Both the position numbers and the translations under genes were made by a program. From the NCBI GenBank assembly GCA_025351985.1, contig JANXUW010000510.1:1-9643 (forward strand): 9,643 nucleotides of DNA, written 5' to 3'. Shown one piece after another: positions 1 to 6,935 of this stretch (within the stretch, counting starts at the first letter, position 1; every line of letters starts with the position of its first letter). Source of the DNA: Pseudolysobacter sp. Lineage in GTDB: Bacteria; Pseudomonadota; Gammaproteobacteria; Xanthomonadales; Rhodanobacteraceae. The notes under the pieces are model-generated. The model did not search any database. It was not told the origin of the DNA and saw only the letters and a list, made by a program, of their open reading frames with translations.

Positions 1-253
1 CCTTGCTCACACTTTCCCGAAATTCACTCGCAGCCTGTTGATCCAACAGGCCGCCCGGCGTGTTCAACTGAGCCTCACTCAACGCATCACGCAGATTCGT
101 ATCCGCCTCGATCAGCGCCAGCAGTTCGGGCTTGTCCAGGACATAGGCCTCGAACGCCGCCAATTCGTCGTCGGAAAGTTGGCGGTCGAGGTAACGAACC
201 AGCCATGCGCTTTCCATCCAGGCGACGATCCGCACAGATGTAGCAATCGGCAT
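1..253 (-). CDS. Partial protein with anti-sigma-like N-terminus, downstream of ECF sigma gene
   Basis: The gene runs leftward out of the window, so only the first 84 codons are visible. The start is ATG at 253-251, with GTG at 256-254 directly before it in the same frame. A strong AAAAGGAG ribosome site at 270-263 serves either codon. The visible protein has no signal peptide or membrane segment. It contains WLVRYLDRQLSDDELAAFEA (about residues 17-36), followed by a helical stretch rich in Leu, Glu and Ala. Such 'low start, then D-x-x-L-S-x-x-E' beginnings are typical of the cytoplasmic N-terminus of anti-sigma factors, but the His/Cys zinc motif of the ZAS class is absent from the visible part. 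It lies 76 bp downstream of the ECF sigma gene on the same strand, the usual place for an anti-sigma factor. The role is inferred from context and weak resemblance. It could also be another kind of sigma-linked protein with a large C-terminal sensor domain outside the window. Confidence 0.6.
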   Translation of the reverse strand, partial: MPIATSVRIVAWMESAWLVRYLDRQLSDDELAAFEAYVLDKPELLALIEADTNLRDALSEAQLNTPGGLLDQQAASEFRESVSK

Positions 254-329
254 CACTTCAAACTCCTTTTAGATTGTTTCTTTTGCCGTACACCCATGAA
301 GGAGTCCCCAGTAGGCCACTTGTCTCACT

Positions 330-917
330 TCACACCTCGGCAAACCCGGAATGGTCGAACAAAAGTCGGAATCGTTCCCGTGCACGGAAGATCACGCGGT
401 GGAAATGCTCGTCAGCAATGCCGAGTTCGCGACACACGTCTTCTTTGGCGTCTTCGGCCAGATAAAAACGCGCGAGAATTTCTCGATCGCGTTCGACCGG
501 CATTTCAGCAAGCAATGTCTTCAGGATGTTCGAACGCTGGCTGGTACTGATCCGCTCGAACGGATTGTCGGCGCTCGGCATATTCTCGAACGCGCTTAAT
601 GGCTCGGCGGCGCGGCGGCGGCGGTATTCGGCGGTGGCGGTGTAAACAACCGTGGACTGGATATACGCGGGCAGCGCGCTCGAATCGCGGACGCCGCCGG
701 AACGCAAACGTTGCAGCACGCACATCAATACGTCTTGCGCGAGATCTTCGACAATCGGATCACCGGGGCGACAATGTCGACGCAGCAGCACGCTTATGCC
801 GTGTGCATAGCGTTGCACGAATTCAAGTTCGGCATGGCGATCACCAGCCGCGATGCGGGCCACAAAATCTGGCTCGACATCCACTGCCACGACCGCTTGC
901 GCGTCACTGATCGACAT
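330..917 (-). CDS. ECF-type RNA polymerase sigma-70 factor
   Basis: A 195-aa extracytoplasmic-function sigma factor, which directs core RNA polymerase to a small set of stress promoters. It has only the two domains typical of ECF factors. Sigma region 2 lies at about residues 27-102, with the core-binding helix EDLAQDVLMCVLQRLR (57-72) and the basic stretch EYRRRRAA (97-104). Region 4 lies at about 128-187, with the helix-turn-helix around EDVCRELGIADEHFHRVIFR (159-178), which reads the -35 element. The start is ATG at 917-915 with an AAGGGGAA ribosome site just upstream (928-921). It follows the DoxX gene on the same strand after 137 bp and precedes an anti-sigma-like gene, so the three may form one transcription unit. 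ECF factors are documented regulators of bufferin operons in some bacteria, so control of the divergent bufferin genes is a reasonable but unproven inference. The promoter class and inducing signal cannot be read from the protein. Confidence 0.9.
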   Translation of the reverse strand: MSISDAQAVVAVDVEPDFVARIAAGDRHAELEFVQRYAHGISVLLRRHCRPGDPIVEDLAQDVLMCVLQRLRSGGVRDSSALPAYIQSTVVYTATAEYRRRRAAEPLSAFENMPSADNPFERISTSQRSNILKTLLAEMPVERDREILARFYLAEDAKEDVCRELGIADEHFHRVIFRARERFRLLFDHSGFAEV

Positions 918-969
918 CCGTTCCCCTTACGTCCGCCTGTGCTTTGCAGCGTATACAAAGCCGCATGCA

Positions 970-999
970 ATTGTAAGGTAATCATTGCGGTCAAATTAA
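970..999 (-). promoter_or_regulatory. Weak candidate promoter for the ECF sigma gene
   Basis: On the minus strand, TACAAT (975-970) resembles a -10 box and TTAATT (999-994) lies 18 bp upstream as a poor -35 box. Transcription would begin about 45 nt before the sigma start codon. The -10 match is good but the -35 is weak, and the gene may instead be read through from the DoxX gene. Confidence 0.25.
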
Positions 1000-1004
1000 C
1001 CCCG

Positions 1005-1021
1005 CCGCCAGAATATGGCGG
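1005..1021 (-). other. Small hairpin between DoxX and ECF sigma genes
   Basis: CCGCCA (1005-1010) and TGGCGG (1016-1021) form a perfect 6-bp inverted repeat with a 5-nt loop, 34 bp downstream of the DoxX stop codon. No T-run follows on the minus strand, so it is a poor intrinsic terminator. It might attenuate read-through or stabilise an mRNA end. Confidence 0.35.
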
Positions 1022-1054
1022 TCGAGGCATATTACCGGTCGTTATTCGCCGGCT

Positions 1055-1513
1055 TCAAACCGAGCGGATACCCAGCCAGCGATTGATCAGCGTATCCAGG
1101 CTGACTTTGCCCGGACCGGCCATCAGCAGCCAGAAGAAAATCAGGATATAGACAAATTCATCGAGTTCGATCAGATCATCGAAGCCATGCACGTTCTTGA
1201 TCACGACCAGCGCAATCGCGACGATCATGTTGACGATCATCGGGATCGCGGTCAGGCGCGTGAACAACCCAAGCATGATCAAGGCGCCGCCGATGAATTC
1301 CAGCCACGCCGACGATGCGGCGCTGAACGCCGGAAACGGAATTTCCCAACCGACAAAACGTGCGGTGAACCCATCAAGATTATGCAACTTCGCCCAGCCG
1401 GTTTCGAGCCAGAAATAGCCAAAGAACAGACGCACGACCAGCGGGCCGAGCCAGTCCAGCGAATGCGCGAGACCCAGCAATTTCTCGGAACCAGAGGAGA
1501 TCAAATCACGCAC
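1055..1513 (-). CDS. DoxX-family inner-membrane protein
   Basis: A 152-aa protein with about four predicted transmembrane helices at roughly residues 22-40, 66-84, 90-106 and 118-133. Family marks are the first helix ending in ETGWAKLHN (37-45), the ExxGG motif EFIGG (72-76), and the closing motif GPGKVSLD (133-140), a hallmark of DoxX proteins. The start is GTG at 1513-1511, preceded by AAGGAAGG (about 7 nt upstream); no better in-frame ATG exists nearby. DoxX/DoxD proteins are related to a subunit of a thiosulfate:quinone oxidoreductase, but most members have no assigned reaction. They recur next to MNIO/bufferin genes, including copper- and gold-induced gene clusters, where an accessory membrane or redox role is suspected. 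Here the gene is transcribed divergently from the bufferin genes and heads the strand that carries the ECF sigma gene. Confidence 0.88.
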   Translation of the reverse strand: MRDLISSGSEKLLGLAHSLDWLGPLVVRLFFGYFWLETGWAKLHNLDGFTARFVGWEIPFPAFSAASSAWLEFIGGALIMLGLFTRLTAIPMIVNMIVAIALVVIKNVHGFDDLIELDEFVYILIFFWLLMAGPGKVSLDTLINRWLGIRSV

Positions 1514-1581
1514 AAGACACCTTCCTTTAACAATGTGAGAGATACGCTAGACCTAAGATCAATCGATTGGCTTACACAAAT

Positions 1582-1604
1582 CCGCGGAATATATTTTCAG
1601 TTCC
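1582..1604 (-). promoter_or_regulatory. Possible ECF-type promoter for DoxX gene
   Basis: On the minus strand, GGAACT (1604-1599) matches the common ECF -35 core GGAACTT at six of seven positions. CGG (1584-1582) lies 15 nt beyond GGAAC and could be part of a -10 element. The mRNA leader before the GTG start would be about 60 nt. The -10 match is loose, so this is only suggestive. Confidence 0.25.
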
Positions 1605-1626
1605 TCGCCCAGCTTCCCGCATCGCG

Positions 1627-1655
1627 TTGACAACACAAAGACTTATTCGTTTTAT
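1627..1655 (+). promoter_or_regulatory. Candidate sigma-70 promoter reading toward bufA2
   Basis: A perfect TTGACA (1627-1632) is followed after exactly 17 bp by TTTTAT (1650-1655), which matches TATAAT at four of six positions. The start of transcription would be near 1662, giving an untranslated leader of about 210 nt before bufA2. It is the best sigma-70-like site in the region, but the weak -10 and the long leader leave doubt. Confidence 0.4.
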
Positions 1656-1762
1656 TCCGCACTGCACAATAAATTCGAACCCATTATGCAAGTTGTCGCC
1701 GGATTCTTTCGGTTCGGCGCAAAAAATGAAATGCGTTGCATGGAGGCGTGAAAGATTTTTCT

Positions 1763-1787
1763 GGAACCACCGTTCTCTATGTTCGCT
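1763..1787 (+). promoter_or_regulatory. Possible ECF-type promoter for bufA2
   Basis: GGAACC (1763-1768) fits the ECF -35 core and CGCT (1784-1787) lies 15 nt further on. Transcription would start near 1795, about 80 nt before the bufA2 ATG. The same GGAAC-plus-CG arrangement occurs on the opposite strand upstream of the DoxX gene. The motif is short and could occur by chance. Confidence 0.3.
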
Positions 1788-1873
1788 TGACCGGCATCGG
1801 ATTGTTTTCCGCCGCAACATCTGAATGATCCGAGGCCGTAAATTGCTGTTCTTACCCACATGAGGATAATCAC

Positions 1874-2131
1874 ATGAACTCGAAAATTACCGGTATTGCT
1901 CTCGCCACCGTCGTCGCTGGTTTGTTCAGCGTTGCAAGCGTCAACAAGGCTTTTGCCGCTGACGATGCAAAAGTGAAATGCGAACACTCGACCTCGTGCA
2001 AAGGTCAGAGCGCCTGCAAGAATTCTGCAAATTCCTGCAAGGGCCAGAACGCCTGCAAGGGCCAGGGCATGACCGAGCAGAAAGACGCTGCCACTTGCAC
2101 CGCTGCTGAAGCCGCTGCCAAGAAAAGCTAA
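1874..2131 (+). CDS. bufA2: BufA2-type bufferin precursor, secreted Cys-rich metallophore peptide
   Basis: An 85-aa precursor. Residues 1-28 form a clear Sec signal peptide (basic start, hydrophobic core, cleavage after AFA at 28). The mature part is 57 aa, very polar, and carries six cysteines at 36, 42, 48, 55, 61 and 75, mostly within repeated CKGQ and ACK motifs. The start ATG has a good ribosome site, TGAGGAT, at 1861-1867. This architecture, directly ahead of MNIO and DUF2063 genes, fits the bufferin family with six or twelve cysteines (BufA2 type). In characterised bufferins, cysteines are converted to heterocycles by the MNIO enzyme and its partner, the peptide is exported, and it binds copper in the periplasm to protect the cell. 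Export by an ordinary signal peptide is a special trait of this RiPP group. Which cysteines are modified here cannot be told from sequence. The assignment rests on pattern and context; the choice between BufA2 and a related family is less certain. Confidence 0.85.
   Translation: MNSKITGIALATVVAGLFSVASVNKAFAADDAKVKCEHSTSCKGQSACKNSANSCKGQNACKGQGMTEQKDAATCTAAEAAAKKS
1994..2059 (+). repeat. Internal 27-bp direct duplication in the bufferin core
   Basis: Two 27-bp units, 1994-2020 and 2033-2059, agree at 23 of 27 bases. They encode SCKGQSACK (residues 41-49) and SCKGQNACK (54-62), separated by four residues (NSAN). A truncated third unit, CKGQG, follows at 61-65. Each unit contributes two cysteines six residues apart. 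Three of the four base differences fall at third codon positions, as expected for a duplicated segment kept under protein-level selection. Confidence 0.85.
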
Positions 2132-2150
2132 TCCGCAATCGATCCAATCC

Positions 2151-2187
2151 ACGGCCCGATCGGATACGCTGATCGGGCCGTTCTTTT
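2151..2187 (+). terminator. Strong intrinsic terminator between bufA2 and bufB
   Basis: ACGGCCCGATC (2151-2161) and GATCGGGCCGT (2171-2181) form a perfect 11-bp GC-rich stem with a 9-nt loop. TTCTTTTTT (2181-2189) follows as a U-tract. It sits 20 bp after the bufA2 stop and ends about 11 bp before the bufB start codon. This placement suggests that most transcripts end after bufA2 and only a fraction read on into bufB-bufC, giving more precursor than enzyme. Confidence 0.88.
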
Positions 2188-2200
2188 TTGGAATACTGCG

Positions 2201-3055
2201 TTGACTACTTCACTCGCCGCCTCGCATCGTTATCCGCCACTCGGTTTTGGACTCGGCCTGCGCGTCGATCATTATCAGGACTTGCTCGAGGGCGAAAGCA
2301 AGGTCGACTGGCTCGAAATTCTGTCGGAAAACTACATGATTCCGGGCGGACGTCCGCTGCACTTTCTCGAACGGTTTCGCGAGCGTTATCCGCTGGTGAT
2401 GCACGGTGTTTCATTGTCCATTGGCAGTGGCGATCCGCTCAATCGCGACTATCTCAAACGCCTCAAAGAACTCGCGGATCGGGTTCAGCCCGCGTGGATT
2501 TCCGATCACCTGTGCTGGACCGGCGTGGACGGAAAAAATCTGCACGACCTCATGCCCTTGCCGTACACCGAAGAGGCGATCAGTCAGGTGGTCGAGCGCG
2601 TGCGCGAGGTGCAGGATTTTCTCGGGCGCCGCATCCTGCTCGAAAACGTATCGAGCTACGTGTCATTCGCCAGTGCGCAAATGCACGAGTGGGAATTTCT
2701 CAGCGCCATCGCGGAACGCGCCGATTGCCTGATCCTGCTGGATATCAACAACATCTATGTCAGCAGCCACAATCACGATTTTGATCCGCTCGAATATCTC
2801 GCCGGCATACCGGTGGATCGGGTGCAGCAATTTCATCTGGCGGGCCATGATAATCAGGGCGCGCTGATTATCGATACCCACGATGCGCCAGTGATCGATG
2901 GCGTGTGGGATTTATACCGCCATGCCGTGCGCCGATTCGGTCCGGTATCGACAATGATCGAACGCGACGACAAGATTCCGCCGTTGACCGAGCTGCTCGC
3001 CGAATTGCAGCACGCGCGCGAAATCGCCGAACCCATCCTCAAAGCGGCCGCATGA
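2201..3055 (+). CDS. bufB: MNIO-family (DUF692) bufferin maturase, BufB type
   Basis: A 284-aa TIM-barrel protein of the multinuclear non-heme iron oxidative (MNIO, formerly DUF692) family. Members use a multi-iron centre to oxidise cysteines of peptide substrates. Visible family motifs are LGFGLGLR (14-21), MHGVSLSIG (67-75), WISDHLCW (99-106), LLENVSSY (146-153), [14 protein letters not shown] (179-192), QFHLAGH (210-216), [15 protein letters not shown] (225-239) and [14 protein letters not shown] (near 250-263). The His, Asp, Asn and Glu residues in these motifs match the expected iron ligands. Length and N-terminus fit a start at TTG 2201; there is no in-frame ATG nearby, and the ribosome site is weak (GGA at 2190-2192). 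It overlaps bufC by ATGA. The substrate is inferred to be the adjacent bufferin. The weak start plus the upstream terminator predict low expression relative to bufA2. Confidence 0.9.
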   Translation: MTTSLAASHRYPPLGFGLGLRVDHYQDLLEGESKVDWLEILSENYMIPGGRPLHFLERFRERYPLVMHGVSLSIGSGDPLNRDYLKRLKELADRVQPAWISDHLCWTGVDGKNLHDLMPLPYTEEAISQVVERVREVQDFLGRRILLENVSSYVSFASAQMHEWEFLSAIAERADCLILLDINNIYVSSHNHDFDPLEYLAGIPVDRVQQFHLAGHDNQGALIIDTHDAPVIDGVWDLYRHAVRRFGPVSTMIERDDKIPPLTELLAELQHAREIAEPILKAAA

Positions 3056-3858
3056 ACAATACCCTGCTCGGCCTGCAGCGCGATTTCAGCCGTTATGTGC
3101 TGGGCGGCGATATCGCGACAATGTCTGTGCAGGTGATTGGCAGTGCGGCGGCGAACGCCGAGCAACGCCTCGATGTTTATTCACAAGCGTATCGCCTGCG
3201 CCTGCTCGAAGTGCTCGGCAACGATCTGCCCGGCTTACGCTTGCTCGCAGGCGACGAAAAATTCGAACAACTCTGCCTCGCTTATATCGAAGCCACACCG
3301 TCGGCGCATTACAACGTGCGTTGGTATGGCGACCAGTTTGCCGAATTCGTGAAAAATTCGGCATGGTCGCAACGGCCGGGACTCACCGAGATGGCCGGCA
3401 TCGAATGGTGTTTGACACTCGCGTTCGACACCGCAGACGATCCGCTGGTCGATGCCGAACAGATGGCCTCGATTGCCGGCGAGCTGTGGCCGGAAATGCA
3501 ATTTCAACTGCATAGCTCGTTGCAACGCTTGCCGCTGCAGTGGAACGTCAACGACATCCGTCGTGCCATCGACCGCGAAGAAAAACCACCCGCGCTGCAA
3601 AAATTCGATACGCCACAGCAATGGATCGGCTGGCGCAAGGATCGCAATGTCCGCCATCGCCTGCTCGAACAGGACGAAGCCGCGGCATTGAGCGCAGCCG
3701 CAAACGGATCGAGCTTCGCCGAAATCTGCGAGCTACTGTGCGAATGGCACGATGTCGAGGCTGTCGCGATGCGTGCTGCAACCTTGCTGCAGCGCTGGGT
3801 CGAAGATCAATGGATAAGCCGCCTGCGGATTTCCGGCGAAACCGATTCTGCGGTTTAA
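3052..3858 (+). CDS. bufC: DUF2063 partner protein of the MNIO enzyme, HvfC/BufC type
   Basis: A 268-aa protein whose N-terminal 100 residues match the DUF2063 domain. The motifs are [20 protein letters not shown] (36-55), the following ND-PGL stretch (57-62), and [15 protein letters not shown] (near 86-100). The remainder is a less conserved C-terminal domain. In MNIO systems (hvf, buf, gig and related clusters) this partner binds the precursor peptide and presents it to the MNIO enzyme; it is not itself known to be catalytic. The ATG at 3052 overlaps the bufB stop (ATGA), implying translational coupling and near-equal amounts of the two proteins, as expected for a complex. No signal peptide is present, so modification happens in the cytoplasm before export. 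No DoxX gene follows, unlike many related operons; here it is on the divergent strand. Confidence 0.88.
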   Translation: MNNTLLGLQRDFSRYVLGGDIATMSVQVIGSAAANAEQRLDVYSQAYRLRLLEVLGNDLPGLRLLAGDEKFEQLCLAYIEATPSAHYNVRWYGDQFAEFVKNSAWSQRPGLTEMAGIEWCLTLAFDTADDPLVDAEQMASIAGELWPEMQFQLHSSLQRLPLQWNVNDIRRAIDREEKPPALQKFDTPQQWIGWRKDRNVRHRLLEQDEAAALSAAANGSSFAEICELLCEWHDVEAVAMRAATLLQRWVEDQWISRLRISGETDSAV

Positions 3859-3890
3859 ATCGCGCAGACGCGGGTTTGCCTCTGACCGCT

Positions 3891-3909
3891 CTGGTTCACA
3901 CCAGGTTTT
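3891..3909 (+). terminator. Weak candidate terminator after bufC
   Basis: CTGGT (3891-3895) and ACCAG (3900-3904) form a 5-bp stem with a 4-nt loop, extendable by one G-U pair, followed by GTTTTC. It lies 32 bp after the bufC stop. The stem is short and the T-run is only four bases, so termination here may be inefficient or factor-assisted. Confidence 0.4.
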
Positions 3910-4014
3910 CAAGCGAAAACGTCGTATTACTCGTCCTCCATTCGATATATTTCCTGCCCGCGATCGCCGCAGGCCCTCACCACGCATGCATCAAATGAAC
4001 AATCTGCTGTTCTA

Positions 4015-4054
4015 TCATGCAGGTTGATTGCTGTGTGGCATATTGCCTGCATGA
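4015..4054. promoter_or_regulatory. 9-bp inverted repeat upstream of tal, possible operator
   Basis: TCATGCAGG (4015-4023) and CCTGCATGA (4046-4054) are perfect inverted copies separated by 22 bp. Their centres are 31 bp apart, about three helical turns. The repeat lies 117 bp before the tal ATG. The wide spacing and lack of a T-run argue against a terminator and for a binding site of a dimeric or tetrameric regulator, though an RNA hairpin in a leader is also possible. Confidence 0.45.
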
Positions 4055-4170
4055 AAGACGATTTCTCATGACATGACGATCGGTTACAGTCAGAGGAGCG
4101 AGCCAATCGACTCCGATTCCCGCGTGTCGCCGCCGTTACCGTGACACGTACCGCCATCAGCGAGGACAGA

Positions 4171-5271
4171 ATGAAAGCGACGCAAGAACTGCACAATCTC
4201 GGCCAAAGCCTGTGGCTGGACAACATCACGCGCGGCCTGCTCACCGACGGCACGCTCGCACACTACATCAACGAACTCGTGGTCACCGGTCTCACGTCGA
4301 ACCCGACGATCTTCGATCAGGCGATTCGAACCACGGCATTCTACGATGACGATATCCGCAAAAAATCGGCCGTCGGAAAATCCACCGAGGATATTTTCTT
4401 CGAGCTGGCCATCGACGATCTGACCAAGGCGGCGGAATTGTTTCGGCCCGATTACGATGCCACCGGCGGTGTCGATGGTGTCGTTTCGCTGGAAGTCTCG
4501 CCGCTGCTCGCCGACGATGCCGATGGCACGATTCACGCCGCGCAAAAACTGCATTCGCAGGCGAACTGCCCGAACTTGCTGATCAAGATTCCAGGCACCG
4601 TCGCCGGTGTGCAGGCGATCGAGGAAACCATTTTTGCCGGTGTGCCGGTCAACGTCACGCTGCTGTTCTCGTGCGAACACTTTCTCGCCGCGGCGGAAGC
4701 CTATCTGCGCGGTATCGAGCGGCGCATCGACGCCGGACTCGATCCGCATATCAACTCGGTCGCGTCACTGTTTGTCAGTCGCTGGGATCACGCCATCAGC
4801 GACAAGGTTCCGGCAGAATTGCGCAATCGACTCGGCATCGCGGTGGCGCAACGCACTTACAAAGCGTATTGCGAACTTTACGATTCGCCGCGATGGAGCA
4901 AGCTCGCCGCCGCCGGCGCGCGACCGCAACGCCTGTTGTGGGCGAGCACCGGCACCAAGGATCCGAACGCGCCGGATACCTTGTATGTCGAAGCGCTCGC
5001 CGCTGCCGACACGATCAATACGATTCCGGAAAAAACCCTGCTCGCGTTTGCCGACCACGGCAAGGTTTCGGGCACGTTACCGGCCGATGGCGGCGACGCC
5101 GAAAAAGTGCTTTCCGCCTTTCGTACCGCCGGCATCGACGACCAGGCGCTCGCCGCACAATTGCAGCGTGAAGGTGCCGAGTCGTTCAACAAATCGTGGC
5201 ACGCGCTGATGCAATGCATCGTCGAAAAAGGCCAGAGCAAGCTCACCGGCACGCAGGCGGAGCAACACTGA
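4171..5271 (+). CDS. tal: Transaldolase, long (about 370 aa) mycobacterial-type subfamily
   Basis: A 366-aa cytoplasmic enzyme of the non-oxidative pentose phosphate pathway. It transfers dihydroxyacetone from sedoheptulose-7-P to glyceraldehyde-3-P, giving erythrose-4-P and fructose-6-P. The fold is a TIM barrel. The Schiff-base lysine is K139 in NLLIKIPGT. Other active-site marks are D17-N18 (LWLDNITR), TSNPTIF (42-48) and E108 in SLEVSP. The length and the opening helix fit the longer subfamily seen in actinobacteria, cyanobacteria and some proteobacteria, rather than the roughly 317-aa TalA/TalB type. ATG 4171 is chosen over the in-frame GTG at 4141 because GAGGA (4160-4164) sits about 6 nt before it and the family alignment begins there. 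It is the first gene of a three-gene operon, with pgi starting 2 bp after its stop. Confidence 0.93.
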   Translation: MKATQELHNLGQSLWLDNITRGLLTDGTLAHYINELVVTGLTSNPTIFDQAIRTTAFYDDDIRKKSAVGKSTEDIFFELAIDDLTKAAELFRPDYDATGGVDGVVSLEVSPLLADDADGTIHAAQKLHSQANCPNLLIKIPGTVAGVQAIEETIFAGVPVNVTLLFSCEHFLAAAEAYLRGIERRIDAGLDPHINSVASLFVSRWDHAISDKVPAELRNRLGIAVAQRTYKAYCELYDSPRWSKLAAAGARPQRLLWASTGTKDPNAPDTLYVEALAAADTINTIPEKTLLAFADHGKVSGTLPADGGDAEKVLSAFRTAGIDDQALAAQLQREGAESFNKSWHALMQCIVEKGQSKLTGTQAEQH

Positions 5272-5273
5272 CA

Positions 5274-6935
5274 ATGAGCGTTTCGAATATCGGCAATACG
5301 TCGCAACCACTCACTCAGCGCGAAAGCTGGAAGGCGCTCGCGGCGCACCACGAAATCATCAAGGATCGGCATCTGCGCGAACTGTTCGCCAGCGATACAA
5401 AACGCGGCGAGCGTTTTGTCGCGGAAGCCGTCGGCTTGTACCTCGACTATTCGAAGAATCGGATCGACGATGAAACGCTGCGCCTGCTGCTCGCGCTGGC
5501 CGAGGATTGCGGTCTGCGTCAACGCATGCAGGCGATGTTCGATGGCGCCAAAATCAATGTCACCGAAAAACGCGCGGTATTGCATATCGCGTTGCGCGCG
5601 CCGCGTGACACACGCATCGAACTCGACGGCGTGGATGTCGTGCCCGAGGTGCATGCGGTGCTCGATCGCATGTCGGTTTTTGCCGAGCGCGTGCGCAGCG
5701 GCGAATGGCGCGGACACACCGGCAAGCGCATCCGCACGATCATCAACATCGGCATCGGCGGCTCCGATCTCGGGCCGGTCATGGCTTACGAAGCACTGCG
5801 CCACTATAGCCAGCGCGACCTGCAATGCCGATTCGTATCGAACGTCGACGGCACCGATTTTTTCGAGGCCACGCACGATCTCGATCCGGCCGAAACCTTG
5901 TTCATCGTCTGCTCGAAAACGTTCACCACGCTCGAAACCCTGACCAACGCCCGCACGGCGCGCGCTTGGGCGCTCGAAAAACTCGGTGATGAAAAAGCAG
6001 TCGCGAAACATTTTGTCGCGGTATCGACCAACGCCGACGAAGTCGCGAAATTCGGCATCGACACGGCCAACATGTTCGGCTTCTGGGATTGGGTCGGCGG
6101 ACGTTATTCGATGGATTCCGCCGTCGGCCTGTCGACCATGCTCGCGATCGGCACGGAAAATTTCCGCGCGATGCTCGACGGATTCCATGCGATGGACGAG
6201 CACTTTCGCAACGCGCCGTTCGCGCAGAATCTGCCCGTGCTGATGGGTTTGCTGACACTGTGGTACAGCAATTTCTTCGATGCGCAAACCGTGGCGGTGT
6301 TGCCGTACGAACAATACCTGAAACGTTTCCCCGCCTATCTGCAACAACTCGTGATGGAGAGCAACGGCAAACACGTCACACTGGATGGTACCGCGGTTGA
6401 TTATCCGACCAGCCCGATCTTCTGGGGCGAGCCCGGCACCAATGGCCAGCACTCGTTTTATCAGCTGATCCATCAGGGCACACGTTTGATCCCGTGCGAT
6501 TTCATCGGCTTTGCGCAGACGCTGAATCCAGTCGGTCAACATCATGACCTGCTAATGTCCAATCTGTTCGCGCAAAGCGAAGCGCTGGCTTTCGGCAAGA
6601 CCGCGAGCGAGGTCAAAGCCGAAGGCACGCCCGACTGGCTGGTGCCGCACCGCACGTTCGAAGGTAATCGACCGAGCAATACGATTCTTGCCGAACGCCT
6701 CACACCACACACGCTCGGCGCGCTGGTCGCGCTGTACGAGCACAGCGTATTCACGCAGAGCGCGATCTGGAATATCGACGCGTTCGACCAATGGGGCGTC
6801 GAACTCGGCAAGGCGCTCGCGCAACGTGTGATTCCGGAACTGGAAAGTACGACGGAACCCGCGCTGGCGCACGACAGCTCGACCAATACCTTGATCAAAC
6901 GTTATCGCTCGCTCAGGAAAAAACACGACGCATGA
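5274..6935 (+). CDS. pgi: Glucose-6-phosphate isomerase
   Basis: A 553-aa cytoplasmic enzyme that interconverts fructose-6-P and glucose-6-P, close in size to E. coli Pgi (549 aa). Visible marks are [12 protein letters not shown] (161-172) and [13 protein letters not shown] in the first SIS domain, and both family signatures: [14 protein letters not shown] (from 272) and [15 protein letters not shown] (ending at K513). Catalytic residues expected from the family are present: R277, E362 in ESNGK, H393 in TNGQHSFYQ, and K513. The ATG at 5274 follows the tal stop by 2 bp. The nearest ribosome-site-like stretch, GGCGGAG inside the end of tal, is about 11 nt away, so translation probably depends on coupling to tal. 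The gene overlaps pgm by 4 bp. It connects the fructose-6-P made by transaldolase with the glucose-6-P used by the next enzyme. Confidence 0.97.
   Translation: MSVSNIGNTSQPLTQRESWKALAAHHEIIKDRHLRELFASDTKRGERFVAEAVGLYLDYSKNRIDDETLRLLLALAEDCGLRQRMQAMFDGAKINVTEKRAVLHIALRAPRDTRIELDGVDVVPEVHAVLDRMSVFAERVRSGEWRGHTGKRIRTIINIGIGGSDLGPVMAYEALRHYSQRDLQCRFVSNVDGTDFFEATHDLDPAETLFIVCSKTFTTLETLTNARTARAWALEKLGDEKAVAKHFVAVSTNADEVAKFGIDTANMFGFWDWVGGRYSMDSAVGLSTMLAIGTENFRAMLDGFHAMDEHFRNAPFAQNLPVLMGLLTLWYSNFFDAQTVAVLPYEQYLKRFPAYLQQLVMESNGKHVTLDGTAVDYPTSPIFWGEPGTNGQHSFYQLIHQGTRLIPCDFIGFAQTLNPVGQHHDLLMSNLFAQSEALAFGKTASEVKAEGTPDWLVPHRTFEGNRPSNTILAERLTPHTLGALVALYEHSVFTQSAIWNIDAFDQWGVELGKALAQRVIPELESTTEPALAHDSSTNTLIKRYRSLRKKHDA

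Larger units (their letters stand above)
1514..1873. promoter_or_regulatory. Divergent intergenic control region, DoxX / bufferin
   Basis: A 360-bp non-coding stretch between two outward-facing genes. It must hold a leftward promoter for the DoxX gene and a rightward one for bufA2. It is visibly more AT-rich than its flanks. Candidate elements are listed separately: a sigma-70-like promoter at 1627-1655 on the plus strand, and ECF-like -35 motifs at 1763 (plus) and 1604 (minus). Short open frames inside it (for example starting near 1727) have no ribosome site and no recognisable protein character, so no gene is called here. Confidence 0.7.
3859..4170. other. Intergenic region between bufC and tal
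   Basis: A 312-bp stretch without a convincing gene. It holds a weak hairpin-plus-T-run just after bufC (3891-3909), a small dyad GAACA-N6-TGTTC (3997-4012), a larger inverted repeat (4015-4054), and three CATGCA/TGCATG hexamers spaced 31-32 bp (3985, 4016, 4048). The tal promoter should lie here, but no pair of -35 and -10 boxes stands out. An in-frame GTG at 4141 extends the tal frame but lacks a ribosome site. Confidence 0.6.

Noticed and set aside
38..550. Plus-strand open frame opposite the sigma and anti-sigma-like genes
   Set aside because: It overlaps two better-supported minus-strand genes and has no ribosome site or family resemblance.
1567..1859. Short open frames on both strands inside the DoxX/bufA2 intergenic region
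   Set aside because: There is no ribosome site, the composition is non-coding and AT-rich, and they overlap candidate promoters. They are treated as regulatory DNA.
1861..2131. Cys-rich small gene as a metallothionein or antimicrobial peptide
   Set aside because: A clear Sec signal peptide and adjacent MNIO and DUF2063 genes fit a bufferin precursor better; cytosolic metallothioneins lack signal peptides.
4141..4170. GTG at 4141 as the start of transaldolase
   Set aside because: There is no ribosome site before it, whereas ATG 4171 has GAGGA at the right distance and matches the family N-terminus.
4878..6545. Open frame of 555 codons on the minus strand opposite tal and pgi
   Set aside because: It mirrors strongly conserved pgi and tal codons, has no ribosome site, and its product is rich in Arg, His, Asp and Gln with no recognisable domain. 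It is an artefact of GC-biased third positions.
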